DNA from: Kribbella amoyensis
GTDB lineage: Bacteria; Actinomycetota; Actinomycetes; Propionibacteriales; Kribbellaceae
Direction: 5' to 3'
NCBI RefSeq assembly: GCF_007828865.1
Contig: NZ_VIVK01000001.1
Location: forward strand, 1,488,001 to 1,552,000
Length of the DNA stretch: 64,000 nucleotides
Notes under the pieces: model-generated
What the model saw: only the letters and a program-made list of their open reading frames with translations
Told to the model about the DNA's origin: nothing
The model's database searches: none
Part shown: piece after piece, positions 18,408 to 26,305 of the stretch
Position numbering within the stretch: the first letter of the stretch is position 1
Layout: each line of letters opens with the position of its first letter
Made by a program: the position numbers and the translations under genes

Positions 18408-19624
18408 CGCGGTCCGTCCGGGACCAGGGTGACGCCGACGAACCGCGGCCGGTAGATGCTCACGTCGGCGTACAGGTCGTTGTTCGAGTCCAGGCTGTTC
18501 ACGTTGTAGCTCACCAGCAAGGTCGTCCCCCGGCGCAATTGCGGGTGCTCGTGCGAGTTGTACGTGATGATGTCCGCGTCGCCGTAGCTGCCGGACGCAC
18601 CCGTCTCGGGGGTCTTGTAGAGCTCGACCTGGTTCACGAACGGGCCGGTCGGCGAGCAGGAGAAGTACCCGACGACCTTGTCGCTGAACAGCTCGGTGGT
18701 GTCGTGCGTGACCAGGAGGTACCCGTCACCCCACCGGGTCACGCTGTGCTCGTTGGCGACCCCCTCGAGGATCCGCGTCGACGCCTTCTCGTCCGCGGAC
18801 CAGCCGGACCCGGTCCAGTACTGCCAGGGAGCCGCGGTCAGGTCGTCACCACGGACCCGCGCGACATGCTGGTACTTCGACGAGCCGAGGTCCTCGACGC
18901 CGTAGACGTAGGTGTACGCGCCCTCGCGGAGCAACCAGGCGGACCACTGGATGTTGGCCGACGACGGCAACGGGATGAGCTTCTGCAGCTTGAGGGTCTT
19001 GCTGTCGAACCTGGCCAGCGAGTTGCTCGCCCAGCGCCAGTCCCACTGGCCCGTCCCGGTCCGCTCGAACCGCAGCGCGACCACGTCGAGATTGCGGCCC
19101 GCCTTGCTCGTCCCGGCCGCGCCGAACCAGTACCAGCCGTTGTCGGGCGGCGGTACGAGCCCGGTCGGCTTGTCTGCGGTCCCGCCGGTGACGGTCTCCA
19201 GGGTGTTGCCGCGCTGGACCATGAACGAGTTGTTGATGAACGGCGTCGTGGTCGGGCGGGAGCCGTCGGGGTTGACCGGGCCGAGGAACGTGTCGGAGAA
19301 GATCCACGCCGTCCGGCCACCCCGCAGCGGTACCGAGTACGTGCTGTCGGCGCCGGTCCAGCCCTTGCCGGTGTCGCTGTACGCGTTGAAGAGGCTCTCG
19401 GGGGCGGCGTTCGGCTGGGCGCTCGCCTTCCAGGAGGTGCGGACGGTCGCGCAGTCCTGCCCGGCGGCGGGGGCGGCGAAGGGGTGCACCCGGCCCGCCG
19501 CCTCGGTGGTCGGGCGCGGGAACGTGGCAGCGGTCGCCGTCGACAGACCGGTGACGGCGGTCAGCGCCGTGACACTCAGGGTGACGGCGGCCCAGCGGCG
19601 TCGTGACTTGTTGTCTCTCACCAT
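18404..19624 (-). CDS. Secreted DUF5005-like beta-propeller protein
   Basis: This 406-residue exported protein has a twin-arginine-like or Sec signal at about 1-33 (SRRRW then a hydrophobic stretch ending TATA). The mature part contains WIFSDTFLG, NNSFMVQ, WYWFGAAG, NEHSVTRWGDGYLLVTHD and DIITYNSHEHPQL, segments I associate with DUF5005/DUF4185 families that resemble five-bladed glycan-active propellers. No catalytic activity can be assigned. It is the first gene of the seven-gene sugar operon and may bind or cleave the polymer outside the cell. Confidence 0.65.
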   Translation of the reverse strand: MVRDNKSRRRWAAVTLSVTALTAVTGLSTATAATFPRPTTEAAGRVHPFAAPAAGQDCATVRTSWKASAQPNAAPESLFNAYSDTGKGWTGADSTYSVPLRGGRTAWIFSDTFLGPVNPDGSRPTTTPFINNSFMVQRGNTLETVTGGTADKPTGLVPPPDNGWYWFGAAGTSKAGRNLDVVALRFERTGTGQWDWRWASNSLARFDSKTLKLQKLIPLPSSANIQWSAWLLREGAYTYVYGVEDLGSSKYQHVARVRGDDLTAAPWQYWTGSGWSADEKASTRILEGVANEHSVTRWGDGYLLVTHDTTELFSDKVVGYFSCSPTGPFVNQVELYKTPETGASGSYGDADIITYNSHEHPQLRRGTTLLVSYNVNSLDSNNDLYADVSIYRPRFVGVTLVPDGPR

Positions 19625-19663
19625 GATCCTCTTCGGCAGCGGGTGACCTGTAGGAAAATGATC

Positions 19664-19677
19664 TGATCACTTGGTCA
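19664..19677 (-). promoter_or_regulatory. Imperfect palindrome before the glycan operon
   Basis: tgatca-ct-tggtca lies 40 bases upstream of the first operon gene in an A+T-richer promoter stretch (19650-19685). The form suits a FadR-class GntR operator, so it is a candidate site for the operon's own regulator. Confidence 0.4.
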
Positions 19678-19755
19678 TTAGCCTGTCAAGAGTCAGGGTC
19701 GCGTCAGGGCCGGGTGCGGCGGGGCGATGAACCCCGGGGTGGCAGGATCGAGGGC

Positions 19756-20142
19756 ATGAAGAACTTGATCATCAAGTTGCTGGCGAACGCGGTGGCGTTG
19801 GCGGTCGCGACCTGGGTCGTCGGCGGGATCACGCTCGAGGGCGCGACCACCGGCCGGCGGATCCTGACCCTGCTGATCGTCGCCGCGATCTTCGGCGTCG
19901 TGAACGCGGTGGTGAAGCCGATCACCAAGCTGATCTCGCTGCCGTTCATCATCCTCACGCTGGGCCTGCTGATCTTCGTGATCAACGCCCTGATGCTGCT
20001 GCTCACCTCGTGGATCACCGGACAGCTCGACGTCCAGTTCCACGTCGCGGGCTTCGGCTCGGCGCTGCTCGGCTCCCTGGTGATCACCCTGGTCAGCATC
20101 CTGCTGAACACCCTGCTCCCGGACAAAGCGGAGATCCGCTGA
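19756..20142 (+). CDS. Phage-holin-family-IV-like small membrane protein (DUF360 type)
   Basis: The 128-residue protein has four predicted helices: at the N-terminus (LIIKLLANAVALAVATWVV), about 35-55, about 65-85 (ISLPFIILTLGLLIFVINALML) and about 100-120. The VNAVVKPITKLISLPFIILTLG segment is the signature of the bacterial family usually named phage holin family protein, which is chromosomal and not phage-linked. Function is unknown. ATG 19756 begins MKNLI. The phosphatase gene starts one base after its stop codon, so they form an operon. Confidence 0.82.
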   Translation: MKNLIIKLLANAVALAVATWVVGGITLEGATTGRRILTLLIVAAIFGVVNAVVKPITKLISLPFIILTLGLLIFVINALMLLLTSWITGQLDVQFHVAGFGSALLGSLVITLVSILLNTLLPDKAEIR

Positions 20143-20143
20143 C

Positions 20144-20593
20144 ATGCCCGGCCCCGTCCGCCACGTCGAGGTCGTCTGCACCGGCAACATCTGCCGCTCC
20201 CCGATCGGCGAAGTCGTCCTCCGCGCCAAACTGGCCGAAGCCGGCGTCGACGACGTCATCGTCACCAGCTCGGGCACCGGCGGCTGGCACGCGGGCGACC
20301 CGATGGACCCGAGAGCCGCGGCGGTACTCCGCAACCGCGGCTACGACGGATCAGCCCACCGCGCCCAGGAGTTCCGCACCTCCTGGCTCCCCGACCGCGA
20401 CCTGATCCTGGCGATGGACGAAACCCACCTCACCACCCTCCGCCGCAAAGCCGGCCCGCAAGCACCCCTCCACCTCTACGCCGACCAAGAAGTTCCCGAC
20501 CCCTACTACGGCGAAGACGCAGGCTTCGAAGAAGTCCTCGACCAGATCGAGAAGGCCGCCGACACCTGGGTAGAAACCCTCAAGCACCACTGA
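20144..20593 (+). CDS. Low-molecular-weight protein tyrosine phosphatase
   Basis: The 149-residue protein has the LMW-PTP P-loop CTGNICRS (nucleophile C12, R18) and the general-acid segment DPYYGED near 120. It removes phosphate from phosphotyrosine proteins; actinobacterial homologues resemble PtpA. Length is normal for the family. It follows the small membrane protein gene directly. Confidence 0.92.
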   Translation: MPGPVRHVEVVCTGNICRSPIGEVVLRAKLAEAGVDDVIVTSSGTGGWHAGDPMDPRAAAVLRNRGYDGSAHRAQEFRTSWLPDRDLILAMDETHLTTLRRKAGPQAPLHLYADQEVPDPYYGEDAGFEEVLDQIEKAADTWVETLKHH

Positions 20594-21289
20594 AAGATGA
20601 GTGCGCCCCAAACCAGTTGCCCACCTCAAGCAACCCAAAGGCTAGGCAGGCGAGCGAGCTCGCAGCTGGAGTGAAGGCAGCTTGCCAGGCGCGGGAAACT
20701 ACGGGCGCGTGGTGCTGGTGTTGGTCGCGTGCCGCAACTGCCGGGCTGAGCACGCGAGCTCGCAGGTGTAGAACAGGCTGCCAGGCCCGGGGTCAGTACG
20801 GCGGATGGTGCTGGGGGTTGGTCGGGTGCCGCGGGTTGCCTGGCTGGGTGCGCGAGCGAGCTCGCGGCTGGAGGTCGGGGCTGCGATCAACTATCAGGCC
20901 GCCGCTCGCTCAGCACTCCCGCAAGCTGCTCACTCGACTTGTAGCAGCCCAGCGGATAGCGGGTTGTTCACCCACGGCGGGTTGTAACGCGTCGGTGGGT
21001 GAAACTAGGCGCCAGTGGCCGAGCACCCGTGACTTGGCGACCGGCCAGAGGCCGCGTTCTTTGACCGCTGGCAGGGTTGCAACGCGTCAGACGTCAAACT
21101 ACGCGCCATCGACGAAACACCTCGGCACGGGCCCACCACCGGCGGCGATCACGCACCACGTGCCGCTCTGGCATACACACCGACCCTCACCACAGCTGCG
21201 AGCTTGCTCGCGTGCTCAGCGGGGCAGGACGTGAGGTCGACCGGACGCCGTCAGGGGCGCCCGGTCACTCAAGACTTTCTCTGAAGCTG
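20594..21289. repeat. Gene-free stretch of degenerate repeats
   Basis: No gene is credible in these about 700 bases. Three imperfect units of about 100 bases are marked by GAGCTCGC at 20656, 20756 and 20858, each followed by related text (ctgccaggc, tggtgctggngttggtcg, gtgccgc). A second repeat starts gggttgNaacgcgtc at 20979 and 21074 and ends gcgcca in both copies. A further gcttgctcgcgtgctcagc occurs at about 21205. These look like decayed copies of an intergenic repeat family or a remnant element. Confidence 0.55.
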
Positions 21290-22501
21290 TTACGGCTGGC
21301 CGATCTTCGACTTGAGGTCGGTGAACCAGGCCGTGGTCGGGTCGAATTCCTTGCCGCCGGCGATGCGCGGGAACTCGATGGCGCGGAGCTTGTCGCCCTG
21401 CTCCTCGTCATGACCCACCACGCCGGACTCGCCGCGCAGGGCTGCTTCGACGGCGTAGTCGGTGCACTGCTTGATGAGTTCCAGGTCGCGGTCGTTGGCC
21501 GCGGCGGACCGGCTGAAGTACCCGCTCTTCTGGACCATCGTCTTCTCGGCGCCGATCCGCTCGGCGAACTGCTTGGCGAACCAGGCACCCGGGTTGATCG
21601 TGTCCAGCTTGACGTGGCCGAAGGGGTCGCGCGCCACCGTCTCACCGCGGGCTTCGAGCTCCGCCACGATCGCGGGCACGCCGGCGCCTTCGGAGAGGAA
21701 GATGTTGACGCAGTCGTTCTCCGCCATCACCGCCTTGAGCCGCTCGGCCTCCGCGTCCAGGTCGATCGCGGCCTCCGGCACGTACACCGCGTGCACGTCC
21801 CAGCCGCCGGCGGTGAGGCCGATGCCCGGGTTCCAGTCCTGCTGCTCGAACCACTCCCGGTACGCCAGGGCCGTTGCCGCGGTCAACCATCCGCAGTTGC
21901 GGCCCATCACCTCGTGGACGACGAGCATGCGCGGGTTCGAGGTGTGCTCGGCGAGGATGTTCCGGGCGAAGATGGCGCCCTGTTCGGCCGCGGTCCAGGC
22001 GCCCAGGCTCTGCCGGATCGGCACCACGTCGTTGTCGATCGTCTTCGGCAGGCCGACCACGGTCAGGTCGTAGTCGTGCTCGTGCAGGTACGCCGCGAGG
22101 TCGGCGGCGGTGGTGTTGGTGTCGTCACCACCGATGGTGTGCAGGACGTCGACGCCGTCGGCCACCAGTCGCTCAGCCGCGACCTGGAGGGCGTTCTGGC
22201 CGTCGGCGATCAGGCCGCGCTTGACCAGGTCCGCGGTATTGGTCAGCTTCACCCGGCTGTTCCCGATCGGGCTGCCACCGAACTTGTGCAGCAGGCCGGC
22301 CTTGGCCCGCACCTCGGGCGTCACCTCGATGTGCCGACCGCTGAGCAGACCGTGGTAGCCGTTCAGGTATCCGATGATCTCCACGTCGGGCGCCACCTCG
22401 GTGTAGCGCTCGATCAGCCCGCCGACGGCGGACGACAGGCAGGGCGCGAGCCCGCCCGCGGTGAGAAGGGCAACTCTGCGGACAGACTTGTCGGCAGCCA
22501 T
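21290..22501 (-). CDS. Pyrophosphate-dependent 6-phosphofructokinase
   Basis: The 403-residue enzyme phosphorylates fructose 6-phosphate, predicted to use PPi. It has LLTAGGLAPCLSSAVGG at the N-terminus, the nucleotide/PPi site TIGGDDTNTTA (second Asp as in PPi enzymes), the catalytic PKTIDND and MGRNCGW. The GGDD and PKTIDND combination is characteristic of PPi-PFKs, which work reversibly in glycolysis and gluconeogenesis. The ATG is at 22501. It is monocistronic with the repeat-rich stretch downstream and the IS110 element upstream. Confidence 0.88.
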   Translation of the reverse strand: MAADKSVRRVALLTAGGLAPCLSSAVGGLIERYTEVAPDVEIIGYLNGYHGLLSGRHIEVTPEVRAKAGLLHKFGGSPIGNSRVKLTNTADLVKRGLIADGQNALQVAAERLVADGVDVLHTIGGDDTNTTAADLAAYLHEHDYDLTVVGLPKTIDNDVVPIRQSLGAWTAAEQGAIFARNILAEHTSNPRMLVVHEVMGRNCGWLTAATALAYREWFEQQDWNPGIGLTAGGWDVHAVYVPEAAIDLDAEAERLKAVMAENDCVNIFLSEGAGVPAIVAELEARGETVARDPFGHVKLDTINPGAWFAKQFAERIGAEKTMVQKSGYFSRSAAANDRDLELIKQCTDYAVEAALRGESGVVGHDEEQGDKLRAIEFPRIAGGKEFDPTTAWFTDLKSKIGQP

Positions 22502-22670
22502 GGGTCAGGGTCCTTCCAGACGTCACTGAAGTCCCCTCCAGCGTAGTGATGTAGACCACCCTGAGGACTGGTTGGGCCACTACCCGGACATCCACCACTC
22601 ACCAATCTCCGGCGCCCACAGAAGCTCCACAGGGCCTCCGCGACGAGCGGCGCCGAGCCGGCGGTTGGAT

Positions 22671-23990
22671 GCTCCTATGGATGGTCAAGTAGTGGCTGGT
22701 TGCTTGTTGGTGGTGGGTTGTGTTTGGCGGAGTGTGTAGTAGATCTCGCGGGCGATGAGTCGTTTGAGGCAGCGGATGGTGTCTTTTTTGGACAGGCCGT
22801 CGGCGGTGCGTTTGGCGAGGTAGGTGTGGGTGCGTGGGTCCCAGCGGAGTCGGTTGATGACGATGAGGTAGAGGGCTTTGTTGGCTTGGCGGTCGCCGCC
22901 GCGGTTGAGGCGGTGGCGTTGTGTTTGGCCTGAGGATGCGGGGATGGGGGCGGCGCCGCAGAGCATCGCGAAGGCGGCTTCGGAGTGGATCCGTTCGGGG
23001 TTGGGGCCGGCGGTGACCAGGAGCTGCCCGGCGATGTCGGGGCCGACTCCGGTGAGCTGGAGAAGGGCCGGGTTGATCGTTTCGATCAGGGCTGTGATGA
23101 GGGTGTCGAGCTCGGCGATCTCTTGTTGGGCGGTGGCGTAGCGGCGTGCCAGTGAACGCAGCGCGGTTTTGACGGCTTGTTCCGGGACGCCGATCTGGGT
23201 GGTATCGGGTCGCAGGTTGCGGCAGGTGTGGATCAGGCGGGCGGTGGTGAGGCCTCGTAGCTGGTCGCGCAGACCATGGGGTGCGGTCACGATCAGGGCT
23301 TTGATCTGGCGCATGCAGCCGGCGCGTTGGTCGACGGCGCTGGTGCGGGCGACCCGCAGGTTCCGCAGCGCCTCGACCTGGCTGTCGCGGTTTTTGGGGG
23401 TGCCGGTGCGGACTTTGCCCAGGGCGGCGCGGGCGGCGGCTTCGGCATCGATCGGGTCGGATTTCCCGGCCCGGCGGCGGGTCTTACGGTTCGGCCGGTC
23501 GATCTCGACGACCGTGATGCCTTGCTCGCTCAGATAGGTCGTCAGACCGGCCCCGTAGGCGCCGGTGCCCTCCACTCCGGCCAGGACCAGCCGCCCGAAC
23601 GACCGCAGCCAGGCCAGCAGCGCGGCATAGCCGGCCCGGGTGGTGGGAAACGTGGCATGGCCGAGCATCCGGCCGGTCTGATCGATCGCGGCCGCGGTGT
23701 GAGTGTCTCGGTGGGTGTCGACACCACCGGTGATCTCGACCTGGGACCGGGCCTCTGCTCGTGGCATGGTGGGTACTGCCGTCCTTCCACTGGCTAGGGA
23801 TGAGGGCGGCACGCACCAGCCGAGGCGAGCGGACAAGACAGTGATGGGTGCCTGCTGGCACAGGCTCCTATGAGGTCACAGACCCCTCGTCCGGTGAGTG
23901 CACGTGACCCCCGCAGTGGTCGACCGACATATCCAATTCAAGACCCGAAGTCAGTGAGTGCTTGAGTCAGGACGACCACCGCGGGGGACC
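22671..23990 (-). mobile_element. IS110-family insertion sequence (ends approximate)
   Basis: The element consists of the recombinase gene (22685-23767) and about 230 bases of structured non-coding DNA upstream of it, ending near the Lrp gene. IS110 elements lack terminal inverted repeats, so exact ends cannot be read. The 9-mer gctcctatg occurs at 22671-22679, just past the recombinase stop, and again at 23864-23872 in the non-coding end. It lies between the PPi-PFK and lrp genes and breaks no recognisable gene. Confidence 0.6.
22685..23767 (-). CDS. IS110-family transposase (DEDD recombinase)
   Basis: The 360-residue recombinase has an N-terminal RuvC-like DEDD domain (VDTHRDTHTAAAID, later EGTGAYG and KSDPIDAEAAARAAL) and a C-terminal Transposase_20 domain with GVGPDIAGQLLV and the serine region AAPIPASSGQ. 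It cuts and rejoins DNA guided by a bridge RNA encoded in the element's non-coding end (known for the family). ATG 23767 (MPRAEARS) is chosen since it precedes the family start; a longer frame to 23836 runs into the non-coding end. The gene appears intact. Confidence 0.9.
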   Translation of the reverse strand: MPRAEARSQVEITGGVDTHRDTHTAAAIDQTGRMLGHATFPTTRAGYAALLAWLRSFGRLVLAGVEGTGAYGAGLTTYLSEQGITVVEIDRPNRKTRRRAGKSDPIDAEAAARAALGKVRTGTPKNRDSQVEALRNLRVARTSAVDQRAGCMRQIKALIVTAPHGLRDQLRGLTTARLIHTCRNLRPDTTQIGVPEQAVKTALRSLARRYATAQQEIAELDTLITALIETINPALLQLTGVGPDIAGQLLVTAGPNPERIHSEAAFAMLCGAAPIPASSGQTQRHRLNRGGDRQANKALYLIVINRLRWDPRTHTYLAKRTADGLSKKDTIRCLKRLIAREIYYTLRQTQPTTNKQPATT

Positions 23991-24000
23991 ACACCCATCA
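23768..24000 (-). ncRNA. Candidate bridge RNA region of the IS110 element
   Basis: The non-coding end upstream of the recombinase is where IS110-group elements encode the bridge RNA. It contains a 15-bp imperfect stem (23908-23922 with 23973-23987, one mismatch) around a 50-base loop. Three copies of GTGAGTGC lie in or beside it (23894, 23954, 24009). The 9-mer gctcctatg (23864-23872) matches the DNA just beyond the recombinase stop, as a donor-guide segment would. Limits of the RNA are not defined. Confidence 0.4.
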
Positions 24001-24029
24001 TCCTCACTGTGAGTGCTGCGCGTCCGCTG

Positions 24030-24515
24030 TCAGTCGAGCGGGACGCCGCGCGGCGGGACCGGGGTGGAGACGACGAACGAGCTGTTCGTGGAGCCGTGCA
24101 CGTTCAGCCGGTCCAGGATCCCTTCCAGCGCGTCGATCGCGGGGACCTGGACGCGGAGCAGGAAGCAGTCCTCGCCCGAGATCCGGTGGCACTCGACCAC
24201 CTCGGGGATCCGCTCGGCGAGCTCCGCGATCCGGCCGACCTGACCCGGACCGGGCCGCAGCCGGACCCACGCGGCCACGGGCAGACCGAGCGCGGCGGGA
24301 TCGACGTCCAGCCGGTACCCGCGAATCACCCCGGCCTCCTCCAACCGGGCGACCCGCTCGCGCACGGTCGGCGTGGACACGCCCAGCCGGCGGGCCAGCT
24401 CGGTCGTCCGGGCCCGCGGGTCGTCGGTCAGCTCGCGGAGCAACCGCCGGTTCAGCTCGTCGAGCAGATCGGCCGGGAAGACCGGCGCCCGGTACGCCTT
24501 CGTTTCGGCAACCAT
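24030..24515 (-). CDS. Lrp/AsnC-family transcriptional regulator
   Basis: The 161-residue protein has an N-terminal AsnC-type HTH (LNRRLLRELTDDPRARTTELARRLGVSTPTVRERVARLEEAGVI, split over about 20-60) and a C-terminal RAM/AsnC ligand domain ending VVSTPVPPRG. It probably senses an amino acid. ATG 24515 has GGAGG seven bases before it. It is divergent from the EamA transporter at 24579 with only 63 bases between starts, so it likely controls that exporter and itself. Confidence 0.88.
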   Translation of the reverse strand: MVAETKAYRAPVFPADLLDELNRRLLRELTDDPRARTTELARRLGVSTPTVRERVARLEEAGVIRGYRLDVDPAALGLPVAAWVRLRPGPGQVGRIAELAERIPEVVECHRISGEDCFLLRVQVPAIDALEGILDRLNVHGSTNSSFVVSTPVPPRGVPLD

Positions 24516-24578
24516 CACGGCCTCCAAGGCTCCGTTTCGGCATGGTTCTCCGCCAGCGTACTTCCTACCGTTGAGACC

Positions 24579-25484
24579 GTGAGAGATCAGAGAGGGCTGG
24601 CCGTCGCGGCGGCCGGGGTGACCGTGCTGTTGTGGGCGTCCGCGTTCGTCGCCATCCGCCACGTGGGGACCGAGCTGTCCGCGGGACCGCTGTCGCTGGC
24701 ACGCCTGCTGGTCGGCAGTGTGCTGCTCGGCCTGCTGTTGCTCACCAAGGAGTGGCGTCGCCCTACTCTGCGCGACTGGGTACCGCTGATCGCGTGCGGG
24801 CTGCTCTGGTTCGGCGTCTACAACGTCGCGCTCAACGAGGCCGAGCGGCGCCTGGACGCAGGGACCGCGGCCATGCTGGTCCACATCGCCCCACTGCTGA
24901 TCGCGCTACTGGCCGGCCTGACCCTCGGCGAAGGGTTCCCGCGGCAGCTCGTACTCGGCAGCGTCGTCGCGTTCGGCGGGGTCCTCCTGATCGGCACAGC
25001 CACCTCGACCGGGCACGCGGAGACGTGGGGCGTGGTGCTCTGTGTCGTGGCCGCCATCTCGTACGCCGTGGGCGTGGTCTCCCAGAAGCCCTTGCTGCGC
25101 AGGCTTCCCGCCGCACAGGTCACCTGGATCGCCTGCACGATCGGCGCGATCGCCTGCCTCCCGTACGCCCCGGCGCTGGTGGACGAGGTCTCCACCGCGA
25201 AGACGTCCACGCTGTGGTGGGTGGTGTACCTAGGCGCGTTCCCGACCGCGCTCGGCTTCACCACGTGGGCGTTCGCCCTGTCCCGGACCAGCGCGGGCCG
25301 GATGGGCGCCACGACGTACCTCGTGCCCGTGGTGGCCGTACTGCTCGCCTGGTTGCTGCTGGGTGAGACGCCCGCTCTGCTCGCGCTCGGTGGTGGCGTC
25401 CTCTGCCTGCTCGGGGTCGCCCTCTCCCGCCGTACTCCGAAGGTTCGCGTGGAGAGCTCAGTACCCGTCGACGCTCGGCGGTAG
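24579..25484 (+). CDS. EamA-family transporter, divergent from Lrp regulator
   Basis: This 301-residue DMT carrier has ten predicted helices in two EamA repeats (LLWASAFVAIRHVG at the start of the first; AISYAVGVVSQKPLL starts the second; GATTYLVPVVAVLLAWLLLGE near the end). It starts with GTG 24579, since the sequence upstream is part of the shared promoter. Divergent pairing with an AsnC regulator suggests amino-acid or metabolite export. Other DMT roles cannot be excluded. Confidence 0.85.
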   Translation: MRDQRGLAVAAAGVTVLLWASAFVAIRHVGTELSAGPLSLARLLVGSVLLGLLLLTKEWRRPTLRDWVPLIACGLLWFGVYNVALNEAERRLDAGTAAMLVHIAPLLIALLAGLTLGEGFPRQLVLGSVVAFGGVLLIGTATSTGHAETWGVVLCVVAAISYAVGVVSQKPLLRRLPAAQVTWIACTIGAIACLPYAPALVDEVSTAKTSTLWWVVYLGAFPTALGFTTWAFALSRTSAGRMGATTYLVPVVAVLLAWLLLGETPALLALGGGVLCLLGVALSRRTPKVRVESSVPVDARR

Positions 25485-25520
25485 CCGCCCTGCGGAAGTG
25501 GTGTGGGTGGTTCTGCGCGG

Positions 25521-25556
25521 GTTCTCAGCCGTTTCTCAATGAGACCGCCTAGTCTC
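25521..25556 (+). promoter_or_regulatory. MprA-box-like direct repeat before the two-component operon
   Basis: ttctca occurs at 25522-25527 and 25533-25538, 11 bases apart, followed by a small gagac/gtctc inverted repeat (25541-25556). Tandem direct repeats at helical spacing are the form bound by OmpR-type regulators such as MprA. A similar pair lies before the htrA-like gene. Confidence 0.4.
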
Positions 25557-25612
25557 GACAGACGGAGGCCCGGGAACTGCCGGGTCACGACTTCAGGCGA
25601 GCGGGAGCACGA

Positions 25613-26305
25613 ATGCGGGTACTGGTGGTGGACGACGACCGGGCGGTCCGGGACTCGCTGCGCCGTTCGCTGGAGTTCAACGACTTCGAGGTGGTCACCG
25701 CCTCCGACGGCGCCGAGGCCCTCGCCGTGATCGGCAACGTCGAGCCCGACGTGGTCGTGATGGACGTGATGATGCCGCGGCTGGACGGCCTGGAGACCAC
25801 CAAGGCACTACGCGCCGCGGGCAACAATGTGCCGATCCTCGTGCTCACCGCGCGGGACGCCGTCGCCGACCGGGTGGACGGCCTGGACGCGGGCGGTGAC
25901 GACTACCTCACCAAACCGTTCGCGCTGGAGGAGCTGCTGGCCCGGCTGCGCGCACTGCTCCGCCGCAGTACCGCGCCGGGTGAGGGTGGTCCGCGCGGCG
26001 AGGTGCTGCAGTACGCCGACCTCGTGGTGGACGTGGATGCGCACGAGGTCCACCGTGGCGACGTCCCGATCCCGTTGACCCGGACCGAGTTCTCCCTGCT
26101 CGAGCTGCTGATCCGCAATCCGCGGCGGGTGCTCGAGCGCGCGGTGATCCTGGACGCGGTCTGGGGCTACGACTTCCCGACCACGGCCAACTCGCTCGAG
26201 GTCTACATCGGGTACCTGCGCCGCAAGACCGAGGTGAACGGACTGCCCCGGCTGATCCATACCGTCCGCGGCATCGGCTACGTCCTGAGGGACACCCCGC
26301 CGTGA
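25613..26305 (+). CDS. mprA: OmpR-family response regulator (MprA-like)
   Basis: The 230-residue regulator has a receiver domain (1-120; phospho-acceptor D51 in [21 protein letters not shown]) and an OmpR-type winged helix (about 130-228; [40 protein letters not shown]). Order and similarity match mycobacterial MprA, which answers envelope stress and activates the HtrA-type protease pepD. Stop codon overlaps the GTG of the kinase gene. The ATG has GGGAG upstream. Confidence 0.88.
   Translation: MRVLVVDDDRAVRDSLRRSLEFNDFEVVTASDGAEALAVIGNVEPDVVVMDVMMPRLDGLETTKALRAAGNNVPILVLTARDAVADRVDGLDAGGDDYLTKPFALEELLARLRALLRRSTAPGEGGPRGEVLQYADLVVDVDAHEVHRGDVPIPLTRTEFSLLELLIRNPRRVLERAVILDAVWGYDFPTTANSLEVYIGYLRRKTEVNGLPRLIHTVRGIGYVLRDTPP

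Noticed and set aside
20656-21108. CRISPR array
   Set aside because: Repeats are long, degenerate, few and irregular; no cas genes are nearby.
4348-21277. Shared string ggtcactcaagac near 4352 and 21265
   Set aside because: The shared part is too short (about 14 bases) and the flanks differ; chance or a common short motif is enough to explain it.
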